The translations under genes and the position numbers were made by a program. Shown here in pieces: positions 41,771 to 53,540 of a stretch of DNA of 64,000 nucleotides. The notes under the pieces are model-generated. The model was not told where the DNA came from. It ran no database searches and saw only the letters and a list, made by a program, of their open reading frames with translations. Location: the NCBI RefSeq assembly GCF_932526225.1, contig NC_064034.1, forward strand, positions 1,722,001 through 1,786,000, given 5' to 3'. This stretch comes from Nematostella vectensis. Taxonomy: Eukaryota > Cnidaria > Anthozoa > Actiniaria > Edwardsiidae. Within the stretch, counting starts at the first letter, position 1. Every line of letters starts with the position of its first letter.

Positions 41771-42058
41771 GTAATGTTTTCCACAAGAACACTTACACAT
41801 CAATACTGTTTTACATTGCAAAGAGGGTATCACGTCGTTTCGTCCATACCCAGTTCGTCAACAAGCGAGTCTTTCGTCCACATATAGTTTTTACAACTTT
41901 TTGGTTTGGATCGGGTATTCGTACCAAGACGTAGGGGCCTAAAGTGGTGTGGTAGTGAGGTTGGTGTGATCATATGGTATGGTGATGTTGGAGGGTGATG
42001 GTGAAGGATAGCTAGTAAGATAGTGTAGAGTGGAGATGGTAGTAATGTAATTACGGTG

Positions 42059-42146
42059 TAGTTAGCTGACCCCACCGGTAATTCAGTTGTAAAAGAACTG
42101 CAAACGGTTGAAATAAACGAGCATTATTATTATTATTATTATTATT
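42059..42146 (+). mobile_element. 88-bp insertion with (ATT)n tail, SINE/LINE 3'-end-like
   Basis: Present in copy A1 and absent from the otherwise identical site in A2 (about 49,593). It starts TAGTTAGCTGACCCCACCGG and ends in ATT repeats. It has no clear target-site duplication. It resembles the 3' end of a retroposon. Confidence 0.6.
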
Positions 42147-44974
42147 AAAAGGTGGATTGGTTCGACTAGTAGGTGGTGGAGGGTTGTGAAAAGATGAAGT
42201 GGGACTATAGAATAGGTTGTGGTAGTGTGTGGTGGGCAGGCGAAAAAGAAAAAAATAATAATAATATGGTGTGGTGTGGAGATGGCTAATGGCTGTGTTG
42301 GTGGGAAAAAACCGGCACGGTGTATAGGCGAGAGCGGCGGCGAGGGGGATGTGGAGCAGATAAGGCCCACAACTCAGCGTGATGGGTCTATGTGTTTTAA
42401 AATGGCGGTGGTGCGGAGGACGATTTAAAATCTGCGAGGCCACGGTGCAAATGTGGGTGATGATGTATCGTTATGATGTTAGGTGATAGTAAGGTGTTGG
42501 TTTGTGGGTAGGTAGGGTGGGTCATAGGGTGTGGTCGTTTGTAGTTGGGTTTTGTGCTGTGGGGTAAATGTTTGTATGGTTGGGGAGGGGGCTGTATGTA
42601 GGTGTTTGTAAGGGGGGGAAATTGGTTGTGGGGTAGTGTCTGGTGTAGGGTGTGGCTGGTTGGTGTGTTGTGGGTTGGTTGGTATAGTCGTAGGATGCTA
42701 TGGTGTGTATGTGGTAGGCTATGTGTGGAGGGGTAGAGGTGTGTGTGGTGGGAGGGGGGTTGGACTGTATGTAGATTGTGTTGTTGGGGGGAGCGTTGGT
42801 TGTAGAACTAGTGGCTGCTATAGGGTGTGGTTGGTTTGGTGTGTTGTAGGGTGAGTAGTGTTGTGGCCATGGGGGGGGGGGAAGGGGTGTGTGGTTTTTG
42901 TGTTGGCAGGGGTCTGGCTTGTGAAGGGTGTGTTAGGTGTGTATATTTTAGGTGAGAGTGTAGGAAAGTGTGAGGGGGGGGGGGAGGAAGTGTATGTGTA
43001 GGTGTGTGGGGCTTAGGTGGGTGTTGGTGTTGGGGTTTTGAATAATCGTGGTGGGTTGTATGATGACGTGGTATGGGTGAAGTGGGTATGGGGCTGTTTG
43101 TGGGGTGAGGGATGAGGGGGTGCTTGTTGTGGGGTAGGGGGGTGCTTGGGTGGTAAGCTAGGTTTGAGGGGGCAGAGAAAGGGGGTTGTGACATGTATAG
43201 AGCTGGGTGGTAGTAGTGGGTAGGTATGTTGTGTGGTAAGGATAGAGTAATATTTAATTTGTGAGAGGGATGTGGGTATGTATGTGTTTGTACTATGTGT
43301 AGGAGGGAAGGTGGTTGTAGGCGAGGTGGTTGTGTGTTTTTTGGGCGTGTGGTGTTGGGGGAGTGGGGTAGTGTGGGGGTCTGTATGCCTAGGGGTGGTG
43401 GTAGTGGCATGTTGGGGTGTAGTTGAGGTGTGTAGGTGGGGTAAGGGGTGTGGGGTATAGGGGAGGAGTGTGCTAGTGGTGTGAGGTGGGTGTGGGAGGG
43501 TGTGGGTAGTGGAGGGTTTGGGGGGTGAGGTGTGTTAGTGTGGGAGTAGGTGGGGAGTGTGGCGGTGTGGTGGGGGGGGGTCGGGGCGTGGAGGTGTGGG
43601 AGGGGGTACGTCTTGGGATCACAGATTGTGATACAGCACTTTCCCCGTATGGTACATAACTTTTTGGTTTGGATCGGGTATTCGTACCAAGACGTAGGGG
43701 CCTAAAGTGGTGTAATAGTGAGGTGGGTGTAATCATATGGTATGGTGATGTTGGATGGTGATGGTGAGGGATGGCTAGTAAGGTAATGTGGAGTGGAGAT
43801 GGTGGTAATGTAATTACGGTGGGGAGGTGGATAGGTTAGACTAGTAGGTGGTTGAAAGATAAAGTGGGACTTTAGAATAGGTTGTGGTAGTGTGTGGTGG
43901 GTAGGTGAAAAAGAAAAAATTAGTAATTATATGGTGTGGTATGGAGATGACTAATGGCTGTGTTGGTGGGGGAAAATTGGTACGGTGTATAGGTAAGAGT
44001 GGTAATGAGGGAGATGTGGAGTAGATGTATTTGTGGGAACTACTAGGTATGAAATAGTATATCATGACCATTACTATGACAATATAGAGTATGAATCTAA
44101 TGCCTAAATGATGTAAATTTTTTGGTTTGGATCGGGTATTCGTACCAAGACGTAGGGGCCTAAAGTGGTGTGGTAGTGAGGTGGGTGTAATCGTATGGTA
44201 TGGTGATGCTGGAGGGTGATGGTGAGGGATGGCTAGTAAGGTAATGTGGAGTGGAGATGGTAGTAATGTAATTACGGTGGGGAGGTGGATAGGTTAGACT
44301 AGTAGGTGGTGGAGGGTGGTAGAAAGATAAAGTGGGACTATAGAATAGGTTGTGGTAGTGTGTGGTGGGTAGGTGAAAAAGAAAAAATTAGTAATAATAT
44401 GGTGTGGTATGGAGATGACTAATGGCTGTGTTGGTGGGGGAAAAATTGGTATGGTGCACAGGCAAGAGTGGTGGTGGGGGAGATGTGGAGCAGGTGCAGT
44501 TGTGGGAACTATTAGGTATGAAATAGTATATCATGACCGTTACTATGACAATATGGAGTATGAATATAATGCCTAAATAATGTAAAAAATGAACAGGAAA
44601 TATGTCCAAAAGGTGTCCAAAAATCCACCAAAAATAATAGAATAGTTTCTATTACAGCGAAAGTAATTGTAAAATAAATTGTAGCGCAGAAATATTATAA
44701 GAAACAACATTATGAGACTAAAGAAAACAAAGAAAACTAACTTTTCTGGGTTAAGAATAGAACGGAAGTGACGTAGCACTTATGCATATTCGGTAAGTTA
44801 ATTATGCGACCAAATTTAGAACGAACGAACGCCCTGACACAAGCCGATGCGTCACCACGAAACAGACAAGCCCACGCGAATGATGCGAATTTGCACGGAA
44901 AATATGTGTATTGATGGAGTACCATGAAAGACAAAGGGTTCCAACAGCGATGGCAAAAGGTTAGAGTGTTGAAT

Positions 44975-45335
44975 GAGGCCGCACGTGCCATAGGAACGGA
45001 GATAATTGCTTGTTTAAACTCGAGTGACCTCGTGCCTGACCCGATGAGTAAACTGTTAGTAAAGCAATTAACAAAGCAGAAACCAGCTTGGAGTTGTGTA
45101 TAAGAACAAAATAATTCTCCAGAAAGGAATGTAAAGCAGATCTAACAGATCTCCCCCATTCATAATGAGGTCGTATGTGTTATAGGAACGGAGATAATTG
45201 CTTGCTAAAACTCGAGTGGCCTCGTGCCTGATTCGATGAATAAATTGTTAGTGAAGCAATTAACAAAGCGGAAACTAGCTTAAAGTTGTGTATCGGAACA
45301 AAATCATTCTACAGAAAAGAATGTAAAACAAATCT
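44975..45335. repeat. About 180-bp tandem pair inside the G/T-rich block
   Basis: Two copies share ATAGGAACGGAGATAATTGC, CTCGTGCCTGA and AAGCAATTAACAAAGC. They differ mostly by C in copy one and T in copy two. A matching pair lies near 53,910-54,260. Confidence 0.75.
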
Positions 45336-48300
45336 TAAATGATTGTAATAAACGGAGAAGTTATTCTGTCAGGTGATGTTCGGGTGGTTAAGATTATGGG
45401 TTATGAGACGACGGGTTAAGGTTGTTATAAGAGATGGGGTTGATAATAAAACGACATGAGAGTTATGAATAAAGGGTTTTTTTTATTTAGTGGAGAAGGT
45501 GGTTAGTAAATATGGTATTATGTGGAGATTGAAACAGTTAAAATCGGAAGCTTGTTGCGAGTGTTGTGTAGCGGATGTGAAGAGGTGATGGCAGCATTAA
45601 TAAAATCTGATAAAGGGGGATAATGTGAGTGTGGACAGAATGATAAGCAGGGATATTGTGAAAAGACTGTGTAGTGTTTATGGGAAAGTGTGTTGTGTGT
45701 AGGGTGGGAAAGTAATGTGTAGGATAAGAGAAAGAAAAGTGTTTGGATTGTAGGGAGGAAATGGTGAGCGGTAATGGGGAGGGTGAGGTATGTGTGGAGG
45801 TATGTATCTAATGAAGTGTGTAAATGGTATGACTGACAGGCGAAATTAAACAACAACAGAGACCGAATGAGTGTTGCGAAAACGCCGAGAAAAGATAAAA
45901 AATACTGTAGCGGTGAAAGGGTGTATTGCGGACAATGGAAATTGATGCTAGTAAAACGGCGAGAAGAAGATGAAGTAGGGGCGCGGGAGGCGACAAAGGG
46001 AGCGCGGTGAGAGTGGAGATGACGCTGAAACGTTAACAAGACAGGAAGGATAGTTTTCCCCAGATGAAGCGATAATCGGTGGTAAGAGATAAGGGTAAAA
46101 GGCAAAGGCACGAAGAAAACAACCGGCATGTATATGCAAAATGGACATAACAAAATAAACCAATAAGACAAAAGTGTGTAGGTCATTTCAAAGAGCTCTG
46201 CGAAATGTGGAACTAAAGGCATATAACGCCAACCAAGACTTCTCATCAGGGGGCGAGGTCTATTGGTTGGTCATATACGAACCTGGAGGTTAAAGCGGGG
46301 GGACTTAGGGGAAAGCTAGGGGAAAACCGGTGATGATGGTGGGAGTAAAAAGGGAAAAAACTAGGGAGATGATTCGTATATGAAGCGTGTTTCGAATGAT
46401 AAGGCCCTCATCACCCGCCCCTACAAGCTCGTTAGTAATGCCTGTAGTGAAGCGTGGTGCATGCAATGTCCAAACCTGTGTAGCGACTGGCTCCAGCTGA
46501 GTGCATGGCTTGGTCTGAAAAGTAAAAGATAGCGCGCCGGGAAATGAGGTAAAGAGAAAAAAGTGGATAGAGGCTCAGATAGGAGGGGGAAGTGTGTAGT
46601 GGACAAAATGGTCCATGTGATGGTCCTGGCTAGCGGCTGTTTGTGGTGGACTAAATGATAAATAAGTATGGGGACTTATGCATGTAGCAGGAAGGGAAGA
46701 GAATACGGGTGTCGTGATTTGGTGGGTAGTATATAGGATGTGTGGAAAGGAGGGTGTACATACCTGAGATGTGTATTGGCGGAGCTTAGATTGCGTGTCT
46801 TGTAGGTATTCCGTATGCAGCGAAGCGAGGGGTTATGAGGGGATTGCGCTCGTGGTTATACGAGTATTAGATGAAAATAGATATTGCTGTTTCCGTTTCC
46901 GGTTATTGTACATCCGGGTATTTATTAACTAGGTTGCGGTTTGGTTTACAAAATTGGCAAAATATGGCGGATGAATACAATGAATGGCTATGTTATTGTA
47001 CGGGAATATTTTGGAAGTGTTCTGTGCTAGATAGGATGACGGGGTGGCATGCGCTGAGAGGATAGAGTGTTGGTGAGGAGCCAGGTTGGATATTCAAGGC
47101 AGTAGCGTGTGTTACGTAGGAGTCTCGTGGAAGTTTTCCTGCGGTCATTGTTGAGGCCGGATGTCTATATCTGGTGGCTTGTTGTCGATGGACTGTATTT
47201 TTATAGACGGACTGTTTTTATTGGTGTGGATATGCTGTGTGGTGCAGGAGACTCGTAGAATTCCTTTTTGGTTCGGATCGGGTTTTCGTACCAAGACGTA
47301 GGGGCCTAAAGTGGTGTGGTAGTGAGGTTGGTGTGATCATATGGTATGGTGATGTTGGAGGGTGATGGTGAAGGATGGCTAGTAAGGTAATGTAGAGTGG
47401 AGATGGTAGTAATGTAATTACGGTGAAAAGGTGGATAGGTTCGATTGTAGGTGGTGGAGGGTGGTGAAGAGATAAAGTGGGGGAATAGAATAGGTTGTGG
47501 TAGTGTGTGGTGGGTAGGTGAAAAAGCAAAACAATAATAATAATAATATGGTGTGGTATGGAGATGGCTAATGGCTGTGTTGGTGGGGGAAAATTGGTAC
47601 AGTGTATAGGTAAGAGTGGTGGTGAGGGAGATGTGGAGTAGATAAGGCTTACAATTTAGCGTGATGGGTCTGTGTGTGTTGAAATGGTAGTGGTGCGTAG
47701 GTCGATTTAAAATTTGTGAGGTTATGGTGTAAATGTGGGTGATAATGTATGTGGGTCATAGGGTGTGGTCGTTTGTAGTTGGGTTTTGTGCTGTGGGGTA
47801 AATGTTTGTATGGTGGGGGACGGGGCTATATGTAGGTGTTTGTAGGGGGGAGAAAATTGGTTGTGGGGTAGTGTCTGGTGTAGGGTGTGGCTGGCTGTTG
47901 TGTTGTGGGTTGGTTGGTATAGTCGTAGGATGCTATGGTGTGTATGTGGTAGGCTATGTGTGGAGGGGTAGATGTGTGTGTGGTGGGAGCGGGCTTGGGC
48001 TGTATGTAGGATGTGGTGTTGGAGGGAGCGCTGGTTGTAGGACTAGTGGCTGCTGTAGAGTGTGGTTGGTTTAGTGTGTTGTAGGGTGAGTAGTGTTGTG
48101 GCCATGGGGGGGGGAAGGGGTGTGTGGTTTTGGTGTTGGCAGGGGTCTGGCTTGTGTAGGGTGTGTTAGGTGTGTATATTTTAGGTGAGAGTGTAGGAAA
48201 GTGTGAGGGGGGAGGAAGTGTATGTGTAGGTGTGTGGGGCTTAGGTGGGTGTTGGTGTTGTGTTGTGGCTTGGAATAATCGTGGTGGGTTGTATGATGGC

Positions 48301-51300
48301 GTGGTTTGGGTAAAGTGGGTATAGGGCTGTTTGTGGGGTGAGGGATGAGGGGGTGCTTGTTGTGGGGTAGGTGGGTGGCTGGGTGTGGGTGATGTGAGTA
48401 GGGGGGTACTTGGGTGGTTAGCTGGGTATGAGTGGGGAGAGAAAAAGAAAGTTGTGACATGTATAGGGCTGGGTGGTAGTAGTGGGTAGTTATGTTGTGT
48501 GGTAAGGATAGAGTAAGATTTCATTTGTGAGAGGGATGTGGGTATGTATGTGTATGTACTATGTGTAGGAGGGAGGGTGGTTGTAGGTGGGGTGGTTGTG
48601 TGTGTTTTGGGCGTGTGGTGTTGGGGGAGTGGGATGGTGTGGGGGTTTGTATTCCTAGGGGTGGTGGTAGTGGCATGTTGAGGTGTAGTTGAGGTGTGTA
48701 GGTGGGGTTAGGGGTGTGGGGTAAAGGGGTGGAGTGTGCTAGTGGTATGAGGTGGGTGTGGGAGGGTGTGGGTAGTAGGGCGCGCTTAGTGGTGGGTGTG
48801 GGGAGGAGGGCTGGGTGGTGAGGTGTAGTGGGAGGGGGTGCAGTGTGGTGCGGTGGGTGTGTGGGTAGTAGGGAGTTTGGGGGGTGAGGTGTGTTAGTGT
48901 GGCTAGGTGTGCGAGTAGGTGGGGAGTGTGGCGGTGTGGTGGAGGGGGTCGGGGAGCTGGGGGGGACTGTAGTGTATTATGAGGTTGGTGGCTAGGGCTG
49001 GGTGGGGAGGAGATAGATAGTAGGGCATCGTGTTGCGTGGGGGAGAGGTAGTCAAAAAAAATTTTTTTGGGTAGGAGATGTTGTGTGAGGGGGTGAGGCA
49101 TGTTGGAGTAAAATATCATCTTCAATGTAGGAGAGGTCTGTATGATAAGGGGTGTTGGGTGTTGAGGTGTTAGAGTAGAGTGTGGGCGTGTGGGTGGATA
49201 GGGTTGTGGCAGTAGTGGTTAACACGTGTGGGGGTACAACAGGTCCTGTTGTGCCATAGCGACGGTGGGTGGAGGCTGTGGAGAGATTATAATGATGAGT
49301 GTAAGCAATATTGGAGGGAGATGGGGTTGTGTGTTGTTATCAGAGGGAAAGTGGGAAGGAGGTGAGGTGTGGGAGGGGGTACGTCTTGGGATCACAGATT
49401 GTGATACAGCACTTTCCCCGTATGGTACATAACTTTTTGGTTTGGATCGGGTATTCGTACCAAGACGTAGGGGCCTAAAGTGGTGTGGTAGTGAGGTTGG
49501 TGTGATCATATGGTATGGTGATGTTGGAGGGTGATGGTGAAGGATAGCTAGTAAGATAGTGTAGAGTGGAGATGGTAGTAATGTAATTACGGTGAAAAGG
49601 TGGATTGGTTCGACTAGTAGGTGGTGGAGGGTGGTGAAAAGATGAAGTGGGACTATAGAATAGGTTGTGGTAGTGTGTGGTGGGCAGGCGAAAAAGAAAA
49701 AAATAATAATAATATGGTGTGGTGTGGAGATGGCTAATGGCTGTGTTGGTGGGAAAAAACCGGCACGGTGTATAGGCGAGAGCGGCGGCGAGGGGGATGT
49801 GGAGCAGATAAGGCCCACAACTCAGCGTGATGGGTCTATGTGTTTTAAAATGGCGGTGGTGCGGAGGACGATTTAAAATCTGCGAGGCCACGGTGCAAAT
49901 GTGGGTGATGATGTATCGTTATGATGTTAGGTGATAGTAAGGTGTTGGTTTGTGGGTAGGTAGGGTGGGTCATAGGGTGTGGTCGTTTGTAGTTGGGTTT
50001 TGTGCTGTGGGGTAAATGTTTGTATGGTTGGGGAGGGGGCTGTATGTAGGTGTTTGTAAGGGGGGGAAATTGGTTGTGGGGTAGTGTCTGGTGTAGGGTG
50101 TGGCTGGTTGGTGTGTTGTGGGTTGGTTGGTATAGTCGTAGGATGCTATGGTGTGTATGTGGTAGGCTATGTGTGGAGGGGTAGAGGTGTGTGTGGTGGG
50201 AGGGGGGTTGGACTGTATGTAGATTGTGTTGTTGGGGGGAGCGTTGGTTGTAGGACTAGTGGCTGCTATAGGGTGTGGTTGGTTTGGTGTGTTGTAGGGT
50301 GAGTAGTGTTGTGGCCATGGGGGGGGGGGGAAGGGGTGTGTGGTTTTTGTGTTGGCAGGGGTCTGGCTTGTGAAGGGTGTGTTAGGTGTGTATATTTTAG
50401 GTAAGAGTGTAGGAAAGTGTGAGGGGGGGGAGGAAGTGTATGTGTAGGTGTGTGGGGCTTAGGTGGGTGTTGGTGTTGTGTTGGGGTTTTGAATAATCGT
50501 GGTGGGTTGTATGATGACGTGGTATGGGTGAAGTGGGTATGGGGCTGTTTGTGGGGTGAGGGATGAGGGGGTGCTTGTTGTGGGGTAGGGGGGTGCTTGG
50601 GTGGTAAGCTAGGTTTAGGGGGGAGAGAAAGGGGGTTGTGACATGTATAGAGCTGGGTGGTAGTAGTGGGTAGGTATGTTGTGTGGTAAGGATAGAGTAA
50701 TATTTAATTTGTGAGAGGGATGTGGGTATGTATGTGTTTGTACTATGTGTAGGAGGGAAGGTGGTTGTAGGCGAGGTGGTTGTGTGTTTTTTGGGCGTGT
50801 GGTGTTGAGGGAGTGGGGTAGTGTGGGGGTCTGTATGCCTAGGGGTGGTGGTAGTGGCATGTTGGGGTGTAGTTGAGGTGTGTAGGTGGAGTAAGGGGTG
50901 TGGGGTATAGGGGAGGAGTGTGCTAGTGGTGTGAGGTGGGTGTGGGAGGGTGTGGGTAGTGGAGGGTTTGGGGGGTGAGGTGTGTTAGTGTGGGAGTAGG
51001 TGGGGAGTGTGGCGGTGTGGTGGGGGGGGTCGGGGCGTGGAGGTGTGGGAGGGGGTACGTCTTGGGATCACAGATTGTGATACAGCACTTTCCCCGTATG
51101 GTACATAACTTTTTGGTTTGGATCGGGTATTCGTACCAAGACGTAGGGGCCTAAAGTGGTGTGGTAGTGAGGTGGGTGTAATCATATGGTATGGTGATGT
51201 TGGATGGTGATGGTGAGGGATGGCTAGTAAGGTAATGTGGAGTGGAGATGGTGGTAATGTAATTACGGTGGGGAGGTGGATAGGTTAGACTAGTAGGTGG

Positions 51301-52159
51301 TTGAAAGATAAAGTGGGACTATAGAATAGGTTGTGGTAGTGTGTGGTGGGTAGGTGAAAAAGAAAAAATTAGTAATAATATGGTGTGGTATGGAGATGGC
51401 TAATGGCTGTGTTGGTGGGGGAAAATTGGTATGGTGTATAGGTAAGAGTGGTAATGAGGGAGATGTGGAGTAGATGTATTTGTGGGAACTACTAGGTATG
51501 AAATAGTATATCATGACCATTACTATGACAATATAGAGTATGAATCTAATGCCTAAATGATGCAAATTTTTTGGTTTGGATCGGGTATTCGTACCGAGAC
51601 GTAGGGGCCTAAAGTGGTGTGGTAGTGAGGTGGGTGTAATCGTATGGTATGGTGGTGTTGGAGGGTGATGGTGAGGGATGGCTAGTAAGGTAATGTGGAG
51701 TGGAGATGGTAGTAATGTAATTACGGTGGGGAGGTGGATAGGTTAGACTAGTCGGTGGTGGAGGGTGGTAGAAAGATAAAGTGGGACTATAGAATAGGTT
51801 GTGGTAGTGTGTGGTGGGTAGGTGAAAAAGAAAAAATTAGTAATAATATGGTGTGGTATGGAGATGGCTAATGGCTGTGTTGGTGGGGGAAAAATTGGTA
51901 TGGTGTATAGGTAAGAGTGGTGGTGGGGGAGATGTGGAGCAGGTGCAGTTGTGGGAACTATTAGGTATGAAATAGTATATCATGACCGTTACTATGACAA
52001 TATGGAGTATGAATATAATGCCTAAATAATGTAAAAAATGAACAGGAAATATGTCCAAAAGGTGTCCAAAAATCCACCAAAAATAATAGAATAGTTTCTA
52101 TTACAGCGAAAGTAATTGTAAAATAAATTGTAGCGCAGAAATATTATAAGAAACAACAT

Positions 52160-53540
52160 TTTTTTGGTTTGGATCGGGTATTCGTACCAAGACGTAGGGG
52201 CCTAAAGTAGTGTGGTAGTGAGGTGGGTGTAATCGTATGGTATGGTGATGCTGGAGGGTGATGGTGAGGGATGGCTAGTAAGGTGATGTGGAGTGGAGAT
52301 GGTAGTGAGGTAATTACGGTGGGGAGGTGGATAGGTTGGACTAGTAGGTGGTGGAGGGTGGTGGAAAGATAAAGTGGGACTATAGAATAGGTTGTGGTAG
52401 TGTGTGGTGGGTAGGTGAAAAAGAAAAAATTAGTACTAATATGGTGTGGTATGGAGATGGCTAATGGCTATGTTGGTGGGGGAAAAATTGGTATGGTGTA
52501 TAGGTAAGAGTGGTGGTGAGGGAGATGTGGAGTAGGTGTAGTTGTGGGAACTATTAGGTATGAAATAGTATATCATGATCGTTACTATGACGATATGGAG
52601 TATGAATATAATGCCTAAATGATGTAAAAAATGAACAGGAAATATGTCCAAAAGGTGTCGAAAAATCCACCAAAAATGATAGAATAGTTTCTGTTACAGC
52701 GAAAATAATTGTAAAATAAATTGTAGCGCAGAAATATTATAAGAAATAATATAATGAGACTAAAGAAAACAAAGAAAACTAACTTTTATGGGTTAAGAAT
52801 AGAACGGAAGTGACGTAGCACTTATGCATATACGGTAAGTTAATTATGCGACCAAATTTAGAACGAACGAACGCTTTGACACAAGCCGATGCGTTACTAT
52901 GAAATAGATAAGTTCAGGTGAATGATGCGAATTTGGACGGAAGATATGTGTATTGATGGAGTTGCATGAAAGACAAAGGGTTCTAACAGCGATGGCAAAA
53001 GGTTAGAGTGTAGAATGATGCCGCACGTGTTATAGGAACGGAGATAATTGCTTGTTGGTTTGGATCGGGTATTCGTACCAAGACGTAGGGGCCTAAAGTA
53101 GTGTGGTAGTGAGGTGGGTGTAATCGTATGGTATGGTGATGCTGGAGGGTGATGGTGAGGGATGGCTAGTAAGGTGATGTGGAGTGGAGATGGTAGTGAG
53201 GTAATTACGGTGGGGAGGTGGATAGGTTGGACTAGTAGGTGGTGGAGGGTGGTGGAAAGATGAAGTGGGACTATAGAATAGGTTGTGGTAGTGTGTGGTG
53301 GGTAGGTGAAAAAGAAAAAATTAGTACTAATATGGTGTGGTATGGAGATGTCTAATGGCTGTGTTGGTGGGGGAAAAATTGGTATGGTGTATAGGTAAGA
53401 GTGGTGGTGAGGGAGATGTGGAGTAGGTGTAGTTGTGGGAACTATTAGGTATGAAATAGTATATCATGATCGTTACTATGACGATATGGAGTATGAATAT
53501 AATGCCTAAATGATGTAAAAAATGAACAGGAAATATGTCC
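52160..53540. repeat. Extra nested tandem units with a fixed left edge
   Basis: Units starting with TTGGTTTGGATCGGGTATTC begin at 52,160 and 53,055. Each interrupts a sequence that is continuous elsewhere (AGAAACAACAT at 44,711; GATAATTGCTTG at about 53,942), so the left edge is constant while the joined partner differs. Confidence 0.7.

Noticed and set aside
45518-46246. 242-aa minus-strand frame, with a 220-aa counterpart at 54,487-55,149
   Set aside because: The two copies are near-identical because the DNA is duplicated. The peptide is Ser/Leu/His-rich without a domain, and differences are not biased to third positions by eye.
42051-50860. Many minus-strand frames rich in Pro, Thr, Ser and His
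   Set aside because: Composition effect of a G/T-rich plus strand. The frames do not keep reading frame between repeat copies in a way that suggests selection.
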